Assembly: GCA_951813295.1 (NCBI GenBank)
Contig: CATOTI010000002.1
Coordinates: 3,854,522 to 3,918,521, forward strand
Source of the DNA: an uncultured Pseudomonadales bacterium
Lineage (GTDB): Bacteria > Pseudomonadota > Gammaproteobacteria > Pseudomonadales > Azotimanducaceae
Reading direction: 5' to 3'
Length of the DNA stretch: 64,000 bases
The first letter of the stretch is position 1; the number at the start of each line of letters is the position of its first letter. The notes beneath the pieces are model-generated. The model saw only the letters and a program-made list of their open reading frames with translations. It searched no databases and was not told the origin of the DNA. Position numbers and translations under genes: made by a program. Below are positions 24,741 to 34,220 of this stretch, one piece after another.

Positions 24741-25600
24741 CCGCGGAGTTCTTTCACGATTCCCGCGTATCGATCGAGCAGCGGCAAGACTTTGTCGGCG
24801 CCCTCCGACGGCAGGTTGAAGATGATGTGATCGAAGCCCTGGTCGATTCGGCCCTGTACCTGTTCCGCCTGGACGGGCGAACCGAAGAGCGCGAGGTCCA
24901 GATCCTCGACCCGACGGTCCTGCTTCGCCATCGCTTCCTGAAGTCGCTCCATGTTGCCGGAGCCGAGTCCGCCGATTGGCATCCAACCGTCAGCGTAGTC
25001 GGCGATTCGGTCGAACACCCACTTGCTGTTCGCGCCGATCCAGATCGGCGGACCGTTCTTCTGAATTGGTTTCGGGAACGACCAGATCGGATCGAAGTCG
25101 ACGTGTTCACCGTGAAACTCGGCTGCTTCGTTGTTCCAGATCTCACGCATCGCGAGCACCTTCTCGCGCACGATCGCCCAACGATTCTTGAAGTTGGCGC
25201 CGTGGTTCTCCATCTCCTCGCGGTTCCAGCCCGCCCCAATGCCGAGCGTGACACGGCCGCCCGAGATCATGTCGAGCGACGCGATTTCCTTCGCGGTCGT
25301 GATCGGATCACGCTCGATCAGGAGGCAGATTCCCGTGCCGAGGCGAATTCGCTCGGTGACCGCCGCGGCCGCACCCAGGGCAACGAAAGGATCGTGCGAA
25401 TGCCAATATTGCTTTGGCAGATCACCGCCGCCCGGGAAGGGTGTGGCGCGACTCGCCGGGATGTGGGTGTGCTCGGGGAAGAACATGCTGTCGAGGCCAC
25501 GCTCTTCCACGGCCCGCGCGAGTTCCACCGGTTGAATGGAATAGTCGGTCGGGAACATGGAAACCCCGAACTGCGTCTTTTCTAGTCCACCGAAAGCCAT
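24737..25600 (-). CDS. LLM class flavin/F420-dependent oxidoreductase
   Basis: A 287-residue luciferase-like monooxygenase TIM barrel. Typical features are RIRLGTGICLLIERDPITTAKE, the SGGRVTLGIGAGWNREEMENHG segment and the WIGANSKWVFDRIADYADGW cofactor region. This subgroup is commonly annotated as F420-dependent, but FMN use is also possible. AAGGAGG lies 4 bp before the ATG at 25600. It is followed upstream on the same strand by an enoyl-CoA hydratase gene 59 bp away, so the two may be co-transcribed. Confidence 0.85.
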   Translation of the reverse strand: MAFGGLEKTQFGVSMFPTDYSIQPVELARAVEERGLDSMFFPEHTHIPASRATPFPGGGDLPKQYWHSHDPFVALGAAAAVTERIRLGTGICLLIERDPITTAKEIASLDMISGGRVTLGIGAGWNREEMENHGANFKNRWAIVREKVLAMREIWNNEAAEFHGEHVDFDPIWSFPKPIQKNGPPIWIGANSKWVFDRIADYADGWMPIGGLGSGNMERLQEAMAKQDRRVEDLDLALFGSPVQAEQVQGRIDQGFDHIIFNLPSEGADKVLPLLDRYAGIVKELRG

Positions 25601-25659
25601 AGATCCTCCTTGAATCGTTTGGTTGTGCGTTTTTTTTGGTGGTGATCGTTTTTCAGGAC

Positions 25660-26430
25660 CTAGAGGTCCTGGAATGATCCGTGTCGACCTGCGCCGCCCA
25701 GGAACCTGGTAGCGCCATGGACGGTCTCGCCGGATTTGATCACCTCGCGGCCGAGCAGTGTTTCCTGTTGCAGCGCCTCGTCGAGCGGCTTGCCCCATTG
25801 GGTCAGCACCGAGCGTCGATCGCTCCGCATACAACGCGGCGGAAAGTGGGTCAGTGATTCCGCGAGCTTGATTGCCTCGTGCAATGCTTCGCCGGGTTCG
25901 GTCAGCCGGTTCGCGAGGCCCATTCGGAGCGCCTCTTCGCCTTCCACCGAGCGACCCGTGAGGATCATGTCCATCGCGTGGGATTGCCCGATGAGGCGCG
26001 GTAGGCGCACGGTGCCGCCATCGACGAGTGGTACGCCCCAACGGCGGCAATAGACTCCGAACACGGCTGTCGTCGAGGCCACCCGCATGTCGCACCAGAG
26101 CGCAAGCTCCAGCCCGCCAGCGACTGCAAAACCCTCGACGGCGGCGATGACCGGCTTCGAGAGTGTCATTCGCGTCGGCCCGAGCGGCCCATCGCCGTCC
26201 AGCACGACCCGATTGCCGCGCCCCTCGGCGACGGCCTTCAGATCGGCGCCGGCGCAGAAGTTGCCGTCGCGCCCGGTCAGCACGGCGACTTGCTGCTGCT
26301 TGTCGTTTTCGAAACGTCGGAACTCGTCCGCGAGCGCTCGGGCGGTGTCGAAATCGACGGCGTTACGCAGTGCCGGTCGGTCGATCGTGATGACCACGAG
26401 GTCACCGTGCTTTTCGCTTAGAACGCTCAT
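25660..26430 (-). CDS. Enoyl-CoA hydratase/isomerase family protein
   Basis: A 256-residue crotonase-fold enzyme. The oxyanion-hole segments NFCAGADLKAVAEG and AVEGFAVAGGLELALWCDMRV are intact. The second catalytic region is GVYCRRWGVPLVDGGTVRLP, where the position of the usual catalytic Glu in PE-x-G is occupied by LVDGG, so an Asp may replace it or the reaction may differ from simple hydration. The start at 26430 (MSVLSEKHGDLVV) aligns with the family N-terminus. It probably acts on an acyl-CoA in degradation; the substrate is unknown. Confidence 0.85.
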   Translation of the reverse strand: MSVLSEKHGDLVVITIDRPALRNAVDFDTARALADEFRRFENDKQQQVAVLTGRDGNFCAGADLKAVAEGRGNRVVLDGDGPLGPTRMTLSKPVIAAVEGFAVAGGLELALWCDMRVASTTAVFGVYCRRWGVPLVDGGTVRLPRLIGQSHAMDMILTGRSVEGEEALRMGLANRLTEPGEALHEAIKLAESLTHFPPRCMRSDRRSVLTQWGKPLDEALQQETLLGREVIKSGETVHGATRFLGGAGRHGSFQDL

Positions 26431-26692
26431 CGCAATTTCCGTGACGGATGAAAATTCGATCGTAACGGCAGACGTTGGTCGAAACACTCGATGGTGGTAG
26501 AAAAACGAGCCCACGCGGGCCGATCTGCTCCGGATTGACCGTATTTGCTTGCGCCACAGTGTGTAGTTTGGTAGCGCCGCGTAACCATGCGTAACAATTA
26601 TGTTGAATACGCGGTTCGATTCGAACACCATTTCGCCCGACGCGCGAATTGGAGTGAGGGCCGATTCGAAGGCGCGGCTTGTTTAGGGTTTT

Positions 26693-27070
26693 ATGAACTA
26701 CATTAACGGCTTCATAGCGCTGGTACTTGTCGGGGCAGCATTTTTTGCACGACAAGACCCGCTCGTTGCCGGACTCTTCACGCTCTGCGCGCTTCTCGCC
26801 ACTTTATCGACGATCCACCTCCCTCGATTCTTCAGCAATTTCCTGGCGGTCGCCACGACCGTCGCGATGTTCGCGTCTTTTGCTCTCTTCTTTGGCCTCG
26901 CTCCCAATCTCGCGGACGATTGGTACATGCAGCGTGAGGCCGTCTCGACCTTCTCCTCGCTCTTCTCGGCATTCGCCATGATTCCGGTGCTATCGGAATT
27001 CAGTTGTCGCATGAAAGCTTCCGAGTCATGCGACAAAGCCAAGGTGATTACCCGCCGCGTCAGCGCATAA
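26693..27070 (+). CDS. Small hypothetical membrane protein
   Basis: A 125-residue protein that I do not recognise. It has about three hydrophobic stretches (residues 4-20, 25-40 and 48-68) and possibly a fourth near 88-100. The soluble C-terminus has two Cys (FSCRMKASESCDK). The upstream gap of 262 bp has only a weak ribosome site. It ends 10 bp before the CitE-like gene in the same direction. It could be a real small inner-membrane protein; coding is less certain than for its neighbours. Confidence 0.5.
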   Translation: MNYINGFIALVLVGAAFFARQDPLVAGLFTLCALLATLSTIHLPRFFSNFLAVATTVAMFASFALFFGLAPNLADDWYMQREAVSTFSSLFSAFAMIPVLSEFSCRMKASESCDKAKVITRRVSA

Positions 27071-27080
27071 GCCTCGAGCG

Positions 27081-27911
27081 GTGGAATCGGTCCGACCGCG
27101 ACGCTCCGTGCTCTACATGCCCGGCGCGAATCGACGCGCGATGCAGAAAGCCCAGTCGCTCGATTGCGATGCCGTGATTCTCGATCTCGAAGATGCGGTT
27201 GCGCCGAGTGCAAAAGCACAAGCGCGAGATGCGGTGGTCGAAGCAGTGACGACCGGCAACTTTGGTTTCCGCGAAGTGCTCGTCCGAATCAACGCTTTCT
27301 CCACCGCTTGGGGCGATGATGATCTCGCTGCGATGCGAGGTCTCGGAATCGACGGGCTCGTGATCCCGAAGGTAGAAAAAGCCGCGGATGTCGAGCGCGC
27401 TCTCGACGCGGGTTTTACCGTCTGGGTCATGATCGAAACGCCGCGGGGCGTACTTGGTCTCGATCGGTTGCTCGCGCAAGTCGAGTCGATCCCAGTGGTT
27501 GTGATGGGCACCAGCGATCTACTCGTCGAACTCCACGCGAAAGACTGGCGCGCGCTCGAATTCGCGCGCTCGCAATGCCTGCTCGTGGCGCGCGCGCACG
27601 GGCGCGAGATTCTCGACGGTGTTCATCTCGAGTTTCGCGACCTTGGCGCGTTTCGATCGGCGTGCCTGGAGAGCCGAGTTCGCGGCTTCGACGGTAAGAC
27701 CCTCATTCATCCGACCCAGATTGAACCGGCCAATGAAGCCTTTGGTGTCTCGGCGCAGGAGGCCGAGGCTTTTCGAGCAGTCTTGAACGCCTGGGATGAA
27801 GCCGTGGCGGCGGGGCGTGGCGTCGCCGAACTCGACGGTCGCCTGATCGAAAACCTTCATGCGGCGGAAGCGCGTCGGGGCCTCGCCCGGTTCCAGGCCG
27901 CAGAGCGCTAG
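27081..27911 (+). CDS. CitE-like CoA ester lyase (HpcH/HpaI aldolase family)
   Basis: A 276-residue TIM-barrel lyase. The N-terminal RRSVLYMPGANRRAMQKA is the CoA-binding signature of CitE and malyl-CoA lyases. DAVILDLEDAVAP carries the metal-binding Glu/Asp region, VLVRIN is conserved, and IDGLVIPKVEKA and VWVMIETPRGV follow. The C-terminal FDGKTLIHPTQIE is also typical. It probably cleaves or condenses a hydroxyacyl-CoA such as malyl- or citramalyl-CoA. The start is GTG at 27081. It converges with an LLM oxidoreductase gene, leaving one base between the two stops. Confidence 0.87.
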   Translation: MESVRPRRSVLYMPGANRRAMQKAQSLDCDAVILDLEDAVAPSAKAQARDAVVEAVTTGNFGFREVLVRINAFSTAWGDDDLAAMRGLGIDGLVIPKVEKAADVERALDAGFTVWVMIETPRGVLGLDRLLAQVESIPVVVMGTSDLLVELHAKDWRALEFARSQCLLVARAHGREILDGVHLEFRDLGAFRSACLESRVRGFDGKTLIHPTQIEPANEAFGVSAQEAEAFRAVLNAWDEAVAAGRGVAELDGRLIENLHAAEARRGLARFQAAER

Positions 27912-27912
27912 C

Positions 27913-28863
27913 TCAGCCGCCGGTCTCGTGCTTGATGGCCGGAATCGCCTCCTCGAGATAACGGCTCAAGCAATCCTCGTCCCACGGCGCACGCAGCGCG
28001 ATATTGATCGCATTGGCACCGGCCTCGACGTAGGTCATCACGTTGTCGACGACGGCTTCTGGCGTGCAGAGAAGCGAACCTTCGATGATTCGATCCGCGG
28101 CGGCGCCCCATTCGGATTCGAGTTTCGACCGCTCCACCGCGACCGCTTTATCGTCTGGCATCACGTTGAACGAAACGTTCGCGCCGCGGGCGATCGAATC
28201 GGGTGCCCGTCCGGCCGACTCGCACCACTCGTCGAGCACGTGGCTCAGCCGAGTGAACTCCTCGGGTCCCGTGTACGCGGCATTCCAGCCGTCGGCGTGC
28301 CGCGCGACGATCTCGAGGGTTCTCTTCTCACCACGCCCGCCGATCCAGATAGGCATTCGCTCTTGCACTGGAACGGGCAGGCACGACGCGTCGTCCGCCT
28401 GAAAGTGGCGGCCGGAGTAGGTCGTTCTCGGTTCCGTCAACAGACGCCGAATCAGTTCGACGGCTTCATTGAGCATGTCGAGCCGGGTGCCGATATCCGG
28501 GAACGGGTAGCCATAGGCGATGGCTTCGTCGATATGCCATCCGGCGCCGAGGCCTAGTTCAAAACGTCCGCCACTGATGTGATCGAGCGTCGTCGCCACC
28601 TTTGCGAGCAAGGCAGGGTTGCGATAGCCGACGTAGAAGACAAGACAACCGAGCCGGGCGTGTTGTGTTTCGGCCGCCAGCGCGCCGAGCGTCGCGACCG
28701 CTTCAAAATGCGGTTGGTCACCGCCCTGGTACGGCGCTTCGAGGAAGTGATCCCACGTGGAGATCCAGTCGACCTTGGCCGCGTCGAGGCGACGCCAGAG
28801 TGCGCGCATGGCGTCCATTTCGAGATTTTGTTGGCCGACGTGAACGCCGAGAGAGATCGTCAT
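27913..28863 (-). CDS. LLM class flavin/F420-dependent oxidoreductase
   Basis: A 316-residue luciferase-like TIM barrel. HARLGCLVFYVGYRNPALLA, the segment HISGGRFELGLGAGWHIDEA, and PIWIGGRGEKRTLEIVARHA are characteristic. This form is often annotated as an F420-dependent oxidoreductase. The start at 28863 (MTISLGVHV) is chosen; TTG two codons upstream is possible. It is divergent from an alpha/beta hydrolase gene across about 65 bp. The substrate is unknown. Confidence 0.84.
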   Translation of the reverse strand: MTISLGVHVGQQNLEMDAMRALWRRLDAAKVDWISTWDHFLEAPYQGGDQPHFEAVATLGALAAETQHARLGCLVFYVGYRNPALLAKVATTLDHISGGRFELGLGAGWHIDEAIAYGYPFPDIGTRLDMLNEAVELIRRLLTEPRTTYSGRHFQADDASCLPVPVQERMPIWIGGRGEKRTLEIVARHADGWNAAYTGPEEFTRLSHVLDEWCESAGRAPDSIARGANVSFNVMPDDKAVAVERSKLESEWGAAADRIIEGSLLCTPEAVVDNVMTYVEAGANAINIALRAPWDEDCLSRYLEEAIPAIKHETGG

Positions 28864-28928
28864 GTGCAAACGTGTGGGGCGAAAGAAGCCGGTACGATAC
28901 CGAAGCCGTTGATCCAGGGGGAACGTGT

Positions 28929-29744
28929 ATGCCGTTTGCGGAAGTCGGAGAGCTTTCGATGTACTACGAGGTTCGTGGCGAGGGACCGCCGCTCCTCTAT
29001 ATCGGCGGCACGGGTGGCGATCTTCGCAAGCAGCCGAACGTGTTCGACTCGCCGCTAGGGGATGTCTTTCGCATCCTCGCTTTTGATCAGCGCGGTCTGG
29101 GCCAGACGAGCCGTCCTGAAAGCGATTACACGATGCAGGACTATGCCGATGACTGTGCGGGGCTTGTCGATGGGCTCGATTGGCCCCCTTCGCCCGTTCT
29201 CGGCGTTTCGTTCGGTGGAATGGTTGCCCAGGAGTTAGCGCTTCGCCATCCAGACAAAGTGACGCGCCTGGTACTCCCGTGTACTAGTTCGGGCGGTGCC
29301 GGAGGTGCGTCGTATCCGCTCCACGAGATTCGTGATCTACCGGAACGTGAGCGGATCATCCGCCATCTCACGGCTGCTGATACACGCTGTTCGCCGCATT
29401 GGCAGCGCGAGCACCCCGAGGAGTTCGACGCGCTCATCGAACGGGCGCGGCAAGGCTCGCAAGGAACACGCGACGATCCGGAGGCCGAGGCCGGTCAAGT
29501 CAGACAGCTGCTGGCGCGGGCCGGCCACGATACGTACGAGCGGCTGATAGCGATCCACCAACCGACGTTGATCCAGGGCGGCATCTACGACGGCGTCGCC
29601 CCGATCGAGAACGCACGGGCACTCGAACGCCAGATCCCCGACGCGACGCTCGAGTTCTACGAGGGCGGCCACGGATTCCTCGGCCAGGACCCGAAAGCCT
29701 ATGTCGACATGATCGAGTGGCTAGGCTCAGCCGACGATCAGTGA
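28929..29744 (+). CDS. Alpha/beta hydrolase
   Basis: A 271-residue hydrolase with the classical fold. The oxyanion segment LLYIGGTGG is followed by AFDQRGLGQTSRPE, the nucleophile elbow GVSFGG (Ser), and a C-terminal Asp in GGIYDGVAP with His in YEGGHGFL. Close families include 3-oxoadipate enol-lactonases and carboxylesterases, but the substrate cannot be named. AGGGGGAA precedes the ATG at 28929; the upstream frame is antisense to the LLM gene. It is convergent with the RND permease gene. Confidence 0.86.
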   Translation: MPFAEVGELSMYYEVRGEGPPLLYIGGTGGDLRKQPNVFDSPLGDVFRILAFDQRGLGQTSRPESDYTMQDYADDCAGLVDGLDWPPSPVLGVSFGGMVAQELALRHPDKVTRLVLPCTSSGGAGGASYPLHEIRDLPERERIIRHLTAADTRCSPHWQREHPEEFDALIERARQGSQGTRDDPEAEAGQVRQLLARAGHDTYERLIAIHQPTLIQGGIYDGVAPIENARALERQIPDATLEFYEGGHGFLGQDPKAYVDMIEWLGSADDQ

Positions 29745-29749
29745 ACGCA

Positions 29750-32700
29750 TCAGCTCGCCGGCGCGGGATCCTGCACGGCGGCGCTGCGTGGGCGGCGGAT
29801 GTGGCGAATCCGCCTGCCGGCGGACTTTACTTTGTCGGGTAGCGCGAGCATGGCCGGGGTCGATACGAGCGTCAGCAGCGTGGCGAAAGTGAGGCCCGAG
29901 ACGATCGCCTGCGATAGCGGTACCCAGAACGACGAGAGCTGGCTGCCGTGCATGATCGTTCGATTGATGAAATCGATCGAGAAATTCGCAGCGAGCGGCA
30001 GCAGGCCGAACACCGTCGTGACGGTCGTCAGCATCACGGGCCGGAAGCGTTGTGCCCCTGTTCTCACGATCGCCTCGATCGTGTCGAGATGCGGGTTGTC
30101 ACGCCTGATCTGATTGAACGTGTCGATCAGCACGATGTTGTTGTTCACAACGATCCCTGCGAGCGCCACGATGCCGACGCCCGTCATCACCACGCTGAAC
30201 GGCTTGTCGAATATCAGGAGCCCGAGCAAAACGCCGGCCGTCGACATGATGACCGCGAAGAGAATGAGGACTGGCTGGTAGAGGCTGTTGAACTGTGTGA
30301 CGAGCAGGACAAACATCAACAGGATCGACATCGTGAAGGCGATCTGGATGAACGCCGCCGCGTCCGTCTGTTCCTCATTGGCACCGCGGAAGGCGATGTC
30401 GACACGCGGATCGAAGTTGACCGTGTCGAGCCAGGCCCGGATCTCCTTGACCTTGGTATCCGCGAGGATGCCTTCGACGACGTTGGCGCGAATGTTCTTC
30501 ACGAAACGCCCGTCGAGGCGCTCGATCGCATTGACGCTTTGGGCCGGCGTGCGGACAACGAAATTCGAGATCGGCACGCGGCCGCGATCGGTCATCACAC
30601 GCAACGTATCGAGGGCCTGAATGCCTCGCTCCGTGGCCGGATAGCGGACGCGGATGTCGACGGCATCGTCGGCGCGGTCGGGTCGATACTCACCGACCAG
30701 GACGCCGTTGGTGACCAACTGCACGGCGATGCCCACGAGTGAGACGTCGGCACCGTAAAGGGCCGCTTGCGCGCGATCGACGGAGAGCTCCCATTCGATG
30801 CCGGGTAGCGGGCGCGTATCCTCCAGATCGATCAACCCGGTCACGTTTGCTTCGAGGTGATCCCGGACCTGACCGACGACGGTGTTCAATGGTTCGACGG
30901 AATCCGAGGCGAACTGTATGTAGAGGTCCTTGCCGACCGGCGGGCCCATCTCCTGTTGCTGGACCTCGACTTTGACGCCGGCGAAGTTGGCGGTCCGTTC
31001 GCGGACGAGCCGAAGGATCTCGTTGCCGCTCAGCTCGCGTTCGTTCTCTTCGTGGAACTCGAGGTACATCGTCCCGATCGTGTCTCGAGTCGTTCCCATC
31101 ATCATCATGCCGCCGCCAGCGCGGGTGGACGTGTTGAGGTCCTTGATTCCTGGAATCTCGAGGAGTTCGCGTTCGACCTCGCGGACGAGATCGTGTTTCT
31201 CATCGGCGCTTAGATTGCCGCGCGCGCGGACGGCGACGCGGGCGAACTGGGCTTCGCCCTCGGAAAAGAACTCGACACCCTTGCCGTATGCGCCGTAGAG
31301 CGCGAATGAGCCGAAAAGTGTCCCGATCGTGACGATGACGGTGGTGAAGGCGAACCGGCTCGTGAGGCCCAGGAGGCGCGCGTACCAGCCAATGAACCCA
31401 TTCATCTCGCGCGGATCGGAATCTTCGAGCGCAGTCAGGTTGGCGTCGTAGCGCTTGTTGCGCTTAATGCCGTACTTCTCACTCAGGTTGCCGATCACCG
31501 CGCCGACCGTCGGTCCGAAGACGAGCGCGTAGAGAAGCGATCCGGCCAACACGCAGAAGACCGTAACGGGCAGGTAGCTCATGAACTTGCCCGAGACACC
31601 GGGCCAGAACATGAGCGGCAGGAACGCGGCGAGCGTGGTCGCCGTCGAGGCGACGACGGGCCAGAACATGCGAGTCGCGGCGCTGCGGAACGCTTCGTCG
31701 GCCTTCATCCCCTCGGCCATCTTGCGATCGGCGTATTCGGTGACGACGATCGCGCCGTCGATCAACATCCCGAGCCCGAGCAACATGCCGAACATGACCA
31801 TGAAGTTGAACGTGTAACCGTTCAGCCACACGAAGATCAGGGCAAACAGGAACGAGACGGGGATACCCAGACCGACGATGATGCCGGAGCGCATGCCGAT
31901 GCTTGCGACGACGAGCACCATGACGAGAACGAGAGCGGTGACGATATTGCCCTGCAGCTCGACGACCTGGGACAGCGCGAACGGCGCCTGGTCCTGCGAG
32001 TAGAAGACGGACACGCGGTTCGGAAAGGTCGAGCGGTGGCGATCGACGACCTCTTTCACCTCGGCGATCGTGTCGACGATGTTTGAGTTCTGGCGCTTCA
32101 CGACGTTGATCGAGATCGTGCGGTTGCCGTTGACGCGCGCGTAGCTCTCACGATCCTTGAATGTGCGCCGGATGGTCGCGAGGTCGGACAACGTGACGAC
32201 CGAATCGCCGTCGACCTTGATCGGTAGATCGAAGACGTCTGTCGCGTCTTCGATCACGCCGGGAACCTTGATCGCCATACGGCCCGATCCGTTGTCGAGC
32301 GATCCGGCCGGGATCAGCCGGTTGTTGCGGACGACGGTGCTGATGAGTTGCTCGTTCGAAACGGCATAGGCCTCGAGCGCGGCCGGATCGATGACCACCT
32401 CGAGTACTTCTTCCCGGTTGCCCTGCATCTGCGCTTCGAGGACGGCGGAAATCGTCTCGATGTCGTCGCGCAGATCTTGCGCCAGGTTGTAGAGAATGCG
32501 CTCGTTGACGTCCTCACCGACCAGATTGACCTGGATGATCGGGAAGTCGTCGGCCGACTGTTCCATGATGATCGGCTCTTCAGCCGTTGTCGGCATCTCG
32601 GGTCGGGCCCGATCGACCGCTTCGCGAACGTCGAGTAACGCTTGGGCGAGGTCGTAATCGGCATCGAATTCGACGATCACATACGCGAGGCCCTGGCGCC

Positions 32701-32956
32701 CGGTGCCTTGTATTTCGTTTACGCCTTCGACGGTTTTGAGTTCGATTTCGAGGGGCCGGACGAGGAGGCGCGTCGCGTCCTCGGGGGAGATCCCTTCGTG
32801 GTAGACGCTCACCACGAACATCGGGACGTCGATGCTGGGCTGGGCCTCGATGGGAATGCTGATGCGCGCGGCGAGACCGGCAATCACGACCATCAGCATC
32901 AGGAGCAGCGTCGTGCGCTTTCGGCCGACGGCTGCCGCGACGATCGGATTCGTCAT
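29750..32956 (-). CDS. RND-type efflux permease (AcrB/MdtB-like)
   Basis: A 1068-residue inner-membrane proton-driven pump with 12 helices and two large periplasmic loops. The N-terminus MTNPIVAAAVGRKRTTLLLM starts helix 1. The pore-loop porter sequences and a second-half helix cluster near ALAGIVVNNNIVLIDTFNQI are typical. In TM4 the usual LVDDAI proton-relay pair reads LIDGAIVV, so Asp400 remains but the second Asp is Gly. The start at 32956 overlaps the stop of the membrane-fusion gene (ATGA). With that gene it forms a two-gene efflux unit; no outer-membrane TolC-type gene is adjacent. The exported substrate is unknown. Confidence 0.9.
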   Translation of the reverse strand: MTNPIVAAAVGRKRTTLLLMLMVVIAGLAARISIPIEAQPSIDVPMFVVSVYHEGISPEDATRLLVRPLEIELKTVEGVNEIQGTGRQGLAYVIVEFDADYDLAQALLDVREAVDRARPEMPTTAEEPIIMEQSADDFPIIQVNLVGEDVNERILYNLAQDLRDDIETISAVLEAQMQGNREEVLEVVIDPAALEAYAVSNEQLISTVVRNNRLIPAGSLDNGSGRMAIKVPGVIEDATDVFDLPIKVDGDSVVTLSDLATIRRTFKDRESYARVNGNRTISINVVKRQNSNIVDTIAEVKEVVDRHRSTFPNRVSVFYSQDQAPFALSQVVELQGNIVTALVLVMVLVVASIGMRSGIIVGLGIPVSFLFALIFVWLNGYTFNFMVMFGMLLGLGMLIDGAIVVTEYADRKMAEGMKADEAFRSAATRMFWPVVASTATTLAAFLPLMFWPGVSGKFMSYLPVTVFCVLAGSLLYALVFGPTVGAVIGNLSEKYGIKRNKRYDANLTALEDSDPREMNGFIGWYARLLGLTSRFAFTTVIVTIGTLFGSFALYGAYGKGVEFFSEGEAQFARVAVRARGNLSADEKHDLVREVERELLEIPGIKDLNTSTRAGGGMMMMGTTRDTIGTMYLEFHEENERELSGNEILRLVRERTANFAGVKVEVQQQEMGPPVGKDLYIQFASDSVEPLNTVVGQVRDHLEANVTGLIDLEDTRPLPGIEWELSVDRAQAALYGADVSLVGIAVQLVTNGVLVGEYRPDRADDAVDIRVRYPATERGIQALDTLRVMTDRGRVPISNFVVRTPAQSVNAIERLDGRFVKNIRANVVEGILADTKVKEIRAWLDTVNFDPRVDIAFRGANEEQTDAAAFIQIAFTMSILLMFVLLVTQFNSLYQPVLILFAVIMSTAGVLLGLLIFDKPFSVVMTGVGIVALAGIVVNNNIVLIDTFNQIRRDNPHLDTIEAIVRTGAQRFRPVMLTTVTTVFGLLPLAANFSIDFINRTIMHGSQLSSFWVPLSQAIVSGLTFATLLTLVSTPAMLALPDKVKSAGRRIRHIRRPRSAAVQDPAPAS

Positions 32957-34110
32957 TCGTTCGCGCCCCATTCGGCGTCGGCGAGCGGCATGTTCGAATC
33001 GCCCGGGCGGCCGCTGAGCATTTCGTCTTCGTATTGTACTTCTACCCGCTCACCGGCGACGACGAATTCCTGACCTACCGTGATCAACGTCGTTCGATCG
33101 GGAAGACCCGTCACCCAGACGCCGTCGTCATCGTCGGCAATGATGTCGACGAGATGGAACTCGACTCGCTGGTCGGCGTTGACGGTGCGAACGCCGATTC
33201 GACCTTCGTCGTCTAGGGCAAAGAGTGCGGGACTCACTTTCTGTGCCAGCACGCTGTCGTAGTCGATTTCGATCTCAGTCGTGATGCCGCTGCGCAGGCG
33301 TCGATTCGGATTGGCCAGTGTGACTTCGATGCGGTAGGTGCGCGTCGATTGTTCAGCCTGTTGGCCGAGGAAGGTGATCGGGCCGCCCATGTCGCCGCCA
33401 GTCGCAAACCGGCCGATCGCCGTTGCGCCTAGATCGAGTTTGTGAACGTCGTGCTCGGACACCTGGCCGACGATCAGCATCGGGTCCATGTCGACGACGG
33501 TGACGCACATCGCGCCGGGGGATGCGTAGTCGCCGATCTCGACGTGCGTCTTTTCGATCACGCCGTCGAACGGCGCTCTGACCATCGTTCGCTCAATATC
33601 GAGTTCGGCACTCGCGAGTCGGGCCTTGGCCGATGCGAGCCGTGCCTTGGCTTGTGCAATCCCGGTCTCGGATTGCAGTCCCTGGGCCTTTAGACGTTGG
33701 CTGCCCTGGTATTCGATCTCGGCCTGCGCCACGGATTCCCGCGCTTCCTCGACGCGCGCGCCGCGGTCGTCCGTTGCTAGCTGGCAGAGTAGATCCCCGC
33801 GATTGACGTCGTCGCCGCGCTCGACCGGCCGATCGATGACCCGGCCGGCGGTTTCCGCGCGCACGTCGACCGTGCGCTTGTTTTCGGTGCGACCGCGGAT
33901 GGTGAGGGTCTTCGGGGTAGATTGCGCGTAGATGATGCGGGCACGCACTACATTGGCGACTTTATCTTCGACTACCGCCGAGCGCTCGGCATTGAGTTCC
34001 GCAATCGTCGGATGCTCGGCCACGGTCTCGGTCTCGGAGAGCTGGCCTGACGCCAGCCAAACGATCATCGCCACGGCGATGGCTGCCGCGATCAGGTAGG
34101 TCTTGCGCAT
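32953..34110 (-). CDS. RND periplasmic adaptor (membrane fusion protein)
   Basis: A 385-residue HlyD/AcrA-type adaptor linking the RND permease to an outer-membrane channel. An N-terminal helix (TYLIAAAIAVAMIVWLASG) anchors it. It is followed by a lipoyl-like half (TENKRTVDVRAETAGRVIDR), an alpha-helical hairpin (about residues 115-165, rich in Ala/Gln/Glu), the second lipoyl half (VRAPFDGVIEKTHVEIGDYA) and a beta-barrel domain. It is the first gene of the pair, overlapping the permease gene by ATGA. A glutathione transferase pseudogene lies downstream on its other side in the same direction. Confidence 0.88.
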   Translation of the reverse strand: MRKTYLIAAAIAVAMIVWLASGQLSETETVAEHPTIAELNAERSAVVEDKVANVVRARIIYAQSTPKTLTIRGRTENKRTVDVRAETAGRVIDRPVERGDDVNRGDLLCQLATDDRGARVEEARESVAQAEIEYQGSQRLKAQGLQSETGIAQAKARLASAKARLASAELDIERTMVRAPFDGVIEKTHVEIGDYASPGAMCVTVVDMDPMLIVGQVSEHDVHKLDLGATAIGRFATGGDMGGPITFLGQQAEQSTRTYRIEVTLANPNRRLRSGITTEIEIDYDSVLAQKVSPALFALDDEGRIGVRTVNADQRVEFHLVDIIADDDDGVWVTGLPDRTTLITVGQEFVVAGERVEVQYEDEMLSGRPGDSNMPLADAEWGANE

Positions 34111-34191
34111 CCGTTGGGTTCGCCGTGGTCGTGAGACAGTGCTACCAAAAGTAACACATGGGTCTGTCTAACGACATTGCGGAGGATCAAA

Positions 34192-34213
34192 CCGCGGGGC
34201 TTTCGCCCCGCGG
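34192..34213. terminator. GC-rich hairpin between GST pseudogene and adaptor gene
   Basis: A perfect 9-bp stem, CCGCGGGGC / GCCCCGCGG with a TTTC loop, starts 8 bases past the final stop of the GST pseudogene on its strand. Only three T follow on that strand, so it is a weak intrinsic terminator or an RNA-stabilising hairpin. Confidence 0.5.
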
Positions 34214-34220
34214 GCAGTGA

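Noticed and set aside
26431..26692. Minus-strand frame upstream of the enoyl-CoA hydratase (to 26755)
   Set aside because: The enoyl-CoA hydratase N-terminus aligns at 26430, and the translated upstream part has no conserved features.
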